Source of the DNA: Elusimicrobiota bacterium
GTDB lineage: Bacteria > Elusimicrobiota > Elusimicrobia > UBA1565 > UBA9628
Assembly (NCBI GenBank): GCA_003151975.1
Contig: PLZD01000002.1
Coordinates: 175,896-214,051, forward strand
Reading direction: 5' to 3'
Length of the DNA: 38,156 bases
Below the pieces are notes generated by a model, which had not been told where the DNA came from, ran no database searches, and was given only the letters and a program-made list of their open reading frames with translations. Positions 37,496-38,156 of the stretch are shown here, piece by piece. The translations under genes and the position numbers were made by a program. The stretch's first letter is position 1, and every line of letters starts with the position of its first letter.

Positions 37496-38156
37496 ATGAA
37501 GCCCGCCCTTATCCTGATCTTCGGAATTTCCATTTTCGCCCTCGTCGTCGCCTTCTGGCTCATCCAGTGGGTCATGGCCAAGGACACCGGCACCGACGAG
37601 ATGCGCAAGATTTCCGACGCGATCAAGGCCGGCGCCGAAGCCTTCCTGCGCCGCCAGAATTACACGATCATCATGCTCGCGTCGGCTCTGGCCGCCGTGA
37701 TTTTCGTTCTCTACGCTTTCGTGCGCGGTCATAACGAACACGATGCCGCCTTGCCGATGGTGCTGGCTCTTTGCACGACCGGTTCCTTTATAATGGGCGC
37801 CGCCTGCTCCGTCATCGCGGGCTACATCGGCATGTGGGTCGCCATCCGCACCAACATCCGCACGGCGTCGGCGGCGCGCACCTCGCTCAACGACGCGCTC
37901 CAGATCGCCCTGCGCGGCGGCGCGGTTTCCGGCCTCTTCGTGACCTCGATGTCCTTGCTCGGCGTCGGCGGCCTCTTCACCTTCCTCAAGTTCCTCGGCT
38001 TCGAGTACTCGCACATCCCGTTCATGATCGTCGGCTACGGCTTCGGCGCGTCGTTTGTCGCGCTCTTCGCTCAGATCGGCGGCGGCATCTACACCAAGGC
38101 CGCCGACGTCGGCGCGGATCTTGTCGGCAAAGTCGAAGCCGGCATCCCCGAGGACG
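37496..38156 (+). CDS. hppA: Membrane-bound ion-translocating pyrophosphatase (N-terminal part)
   Basis: The gene runs off the right edge; 220 residues are visible of a family usually 660-800 long. The enzyme couples pyrophosphate hydrolysis to H+ or Na+ export across the inner membrane. Visible landmarks are an N-terminal helix, then MRKISDAIKAGAEAFLRRQ near residue 40, GYIGMWVAIRTNIRTASAAR near residue 108, and the pyrophosphate/Mg-binding stretch YTKAADVGADLVGKVEAGIP near residue 200. GGAGG precedes the ATG by 6 nt, so this gene has a conventional leader. The residues deciding K+ dependence and ion specificity lie beyond the window. Confidence 0.95.
   Translation, partial: MKPALILIFGISIFALVVAFWLIQWVMAKDTGTDEMRKISDAIKAGAEAFLRRQNYTIIMLASALAAVIFVLYAFVRGHNEHDAALPMVLALCTTGSFIMGAACSVIAGYIGMWVAIRTNIRTASAARTSLNDALQIALRGGAVSGLFVTSMSLLGVGGLFTFLKFLGFEYSHIPFMIVGYGFGASFVALFAQIGGGIYTKAADVGADLVGKVEAGIPED

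Overview
The window is GC-rich, densely packed chromosomal DNA from a Gram-negative bacterium. It carries a PorV/UPF0164-type outer-membrane barrel, a secreted metalloprotease with a Bacteroidota-style C-terminal sorting-like domain, FIST and class III cyclase sensors, several large polytopic GT-C-type membrane proteins and a membrane pyrophosphatase. This mix, with the yebC-ruvC-ruvA-ruvB-spoIID-queA-tgt neighbourhood, fits Elusimicrobiota or a related deep-branching lineage. That placement is inference, not proof. No prophage, CRISPR array, rRNA or intact transposase is visible.

Layout. 1-2.8 kb: the 3' end of pgm, a secreted peroxiredoxin, yceH, a cyclic-nucleotide-binding protein and ppiC. 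2.8-6.5 kb: a long-form acyl-CoA dehydrogenase and, convergent to it, a FIST-adenylate cyclase fusion. 6.6-8.9 kb: a 42-bp perfect palindrome, an aldo/keto reductase and a PAS histidine kinase. 8.9-11.3 kb: a secreted lysozyme-like protein coupled to a second cyclase whose RDD membrane domain is split by a Cys-rich/repeat insert. 11.3-17.0 kb: a minus-strand operon of HEAT-repeat protein, metalloprotease and PorV-like barrel. 17.1-17.3 kb: tRNA-Arg(UCG) and a REP-like palindromic element. 17.3-23.0 kb: yebC-ruvC and ruvA-ruvB, separated by a TMTC-like membrane protein and an AT-richer island containing an integron-type gene cassette with an attC site and a BrnT-like toxin-antitoxin pair. 23.0-28.5 kb: spoIID-like, methyltransferase, queA, an AhpD-like protein, an alpha/beta hydrolase and tgt. 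28.4-37.4 kb: five large membrane proteins (two DUF2723 paralogues, a YfhO-like protein, and two paralogous GT-C-like proteins on the minus strand). 37.5 kb to the end: the 5' part of hppA.

Genome-style features recur. First genes of transcription units usually lack a Shine-Dalgarno sequence. Instead they have a -10 hexamer ending 6-10 nt before the start codon, in six cases with a recognisable -35 exactly 17 nt further upstream. This implies widespread leaderless transcription. Genes inside operons use SD sequences and NTGA stop/start overlaps, including one that appears to use CTG as start codon. All five convergent gene pairs overlap at their 3' ends, three of them by only 4 bp within their stop codons. 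Only one clear Rho-independent terminator was found.

Functionally, the window combines Holliday-junction processing (RuvABC), queuosine tRNA modification (QueA, Tgt), possible cAMP signalling (two class III cyclases plus a cNMP-binding protein), envelope and secretion functions, and probable surface glycosylation. The longest stretch without a protein gene is 16996-17276, which holds the tRNA and the REP-like element. The other gaps are under 150 bp and are described individually where they contain something.
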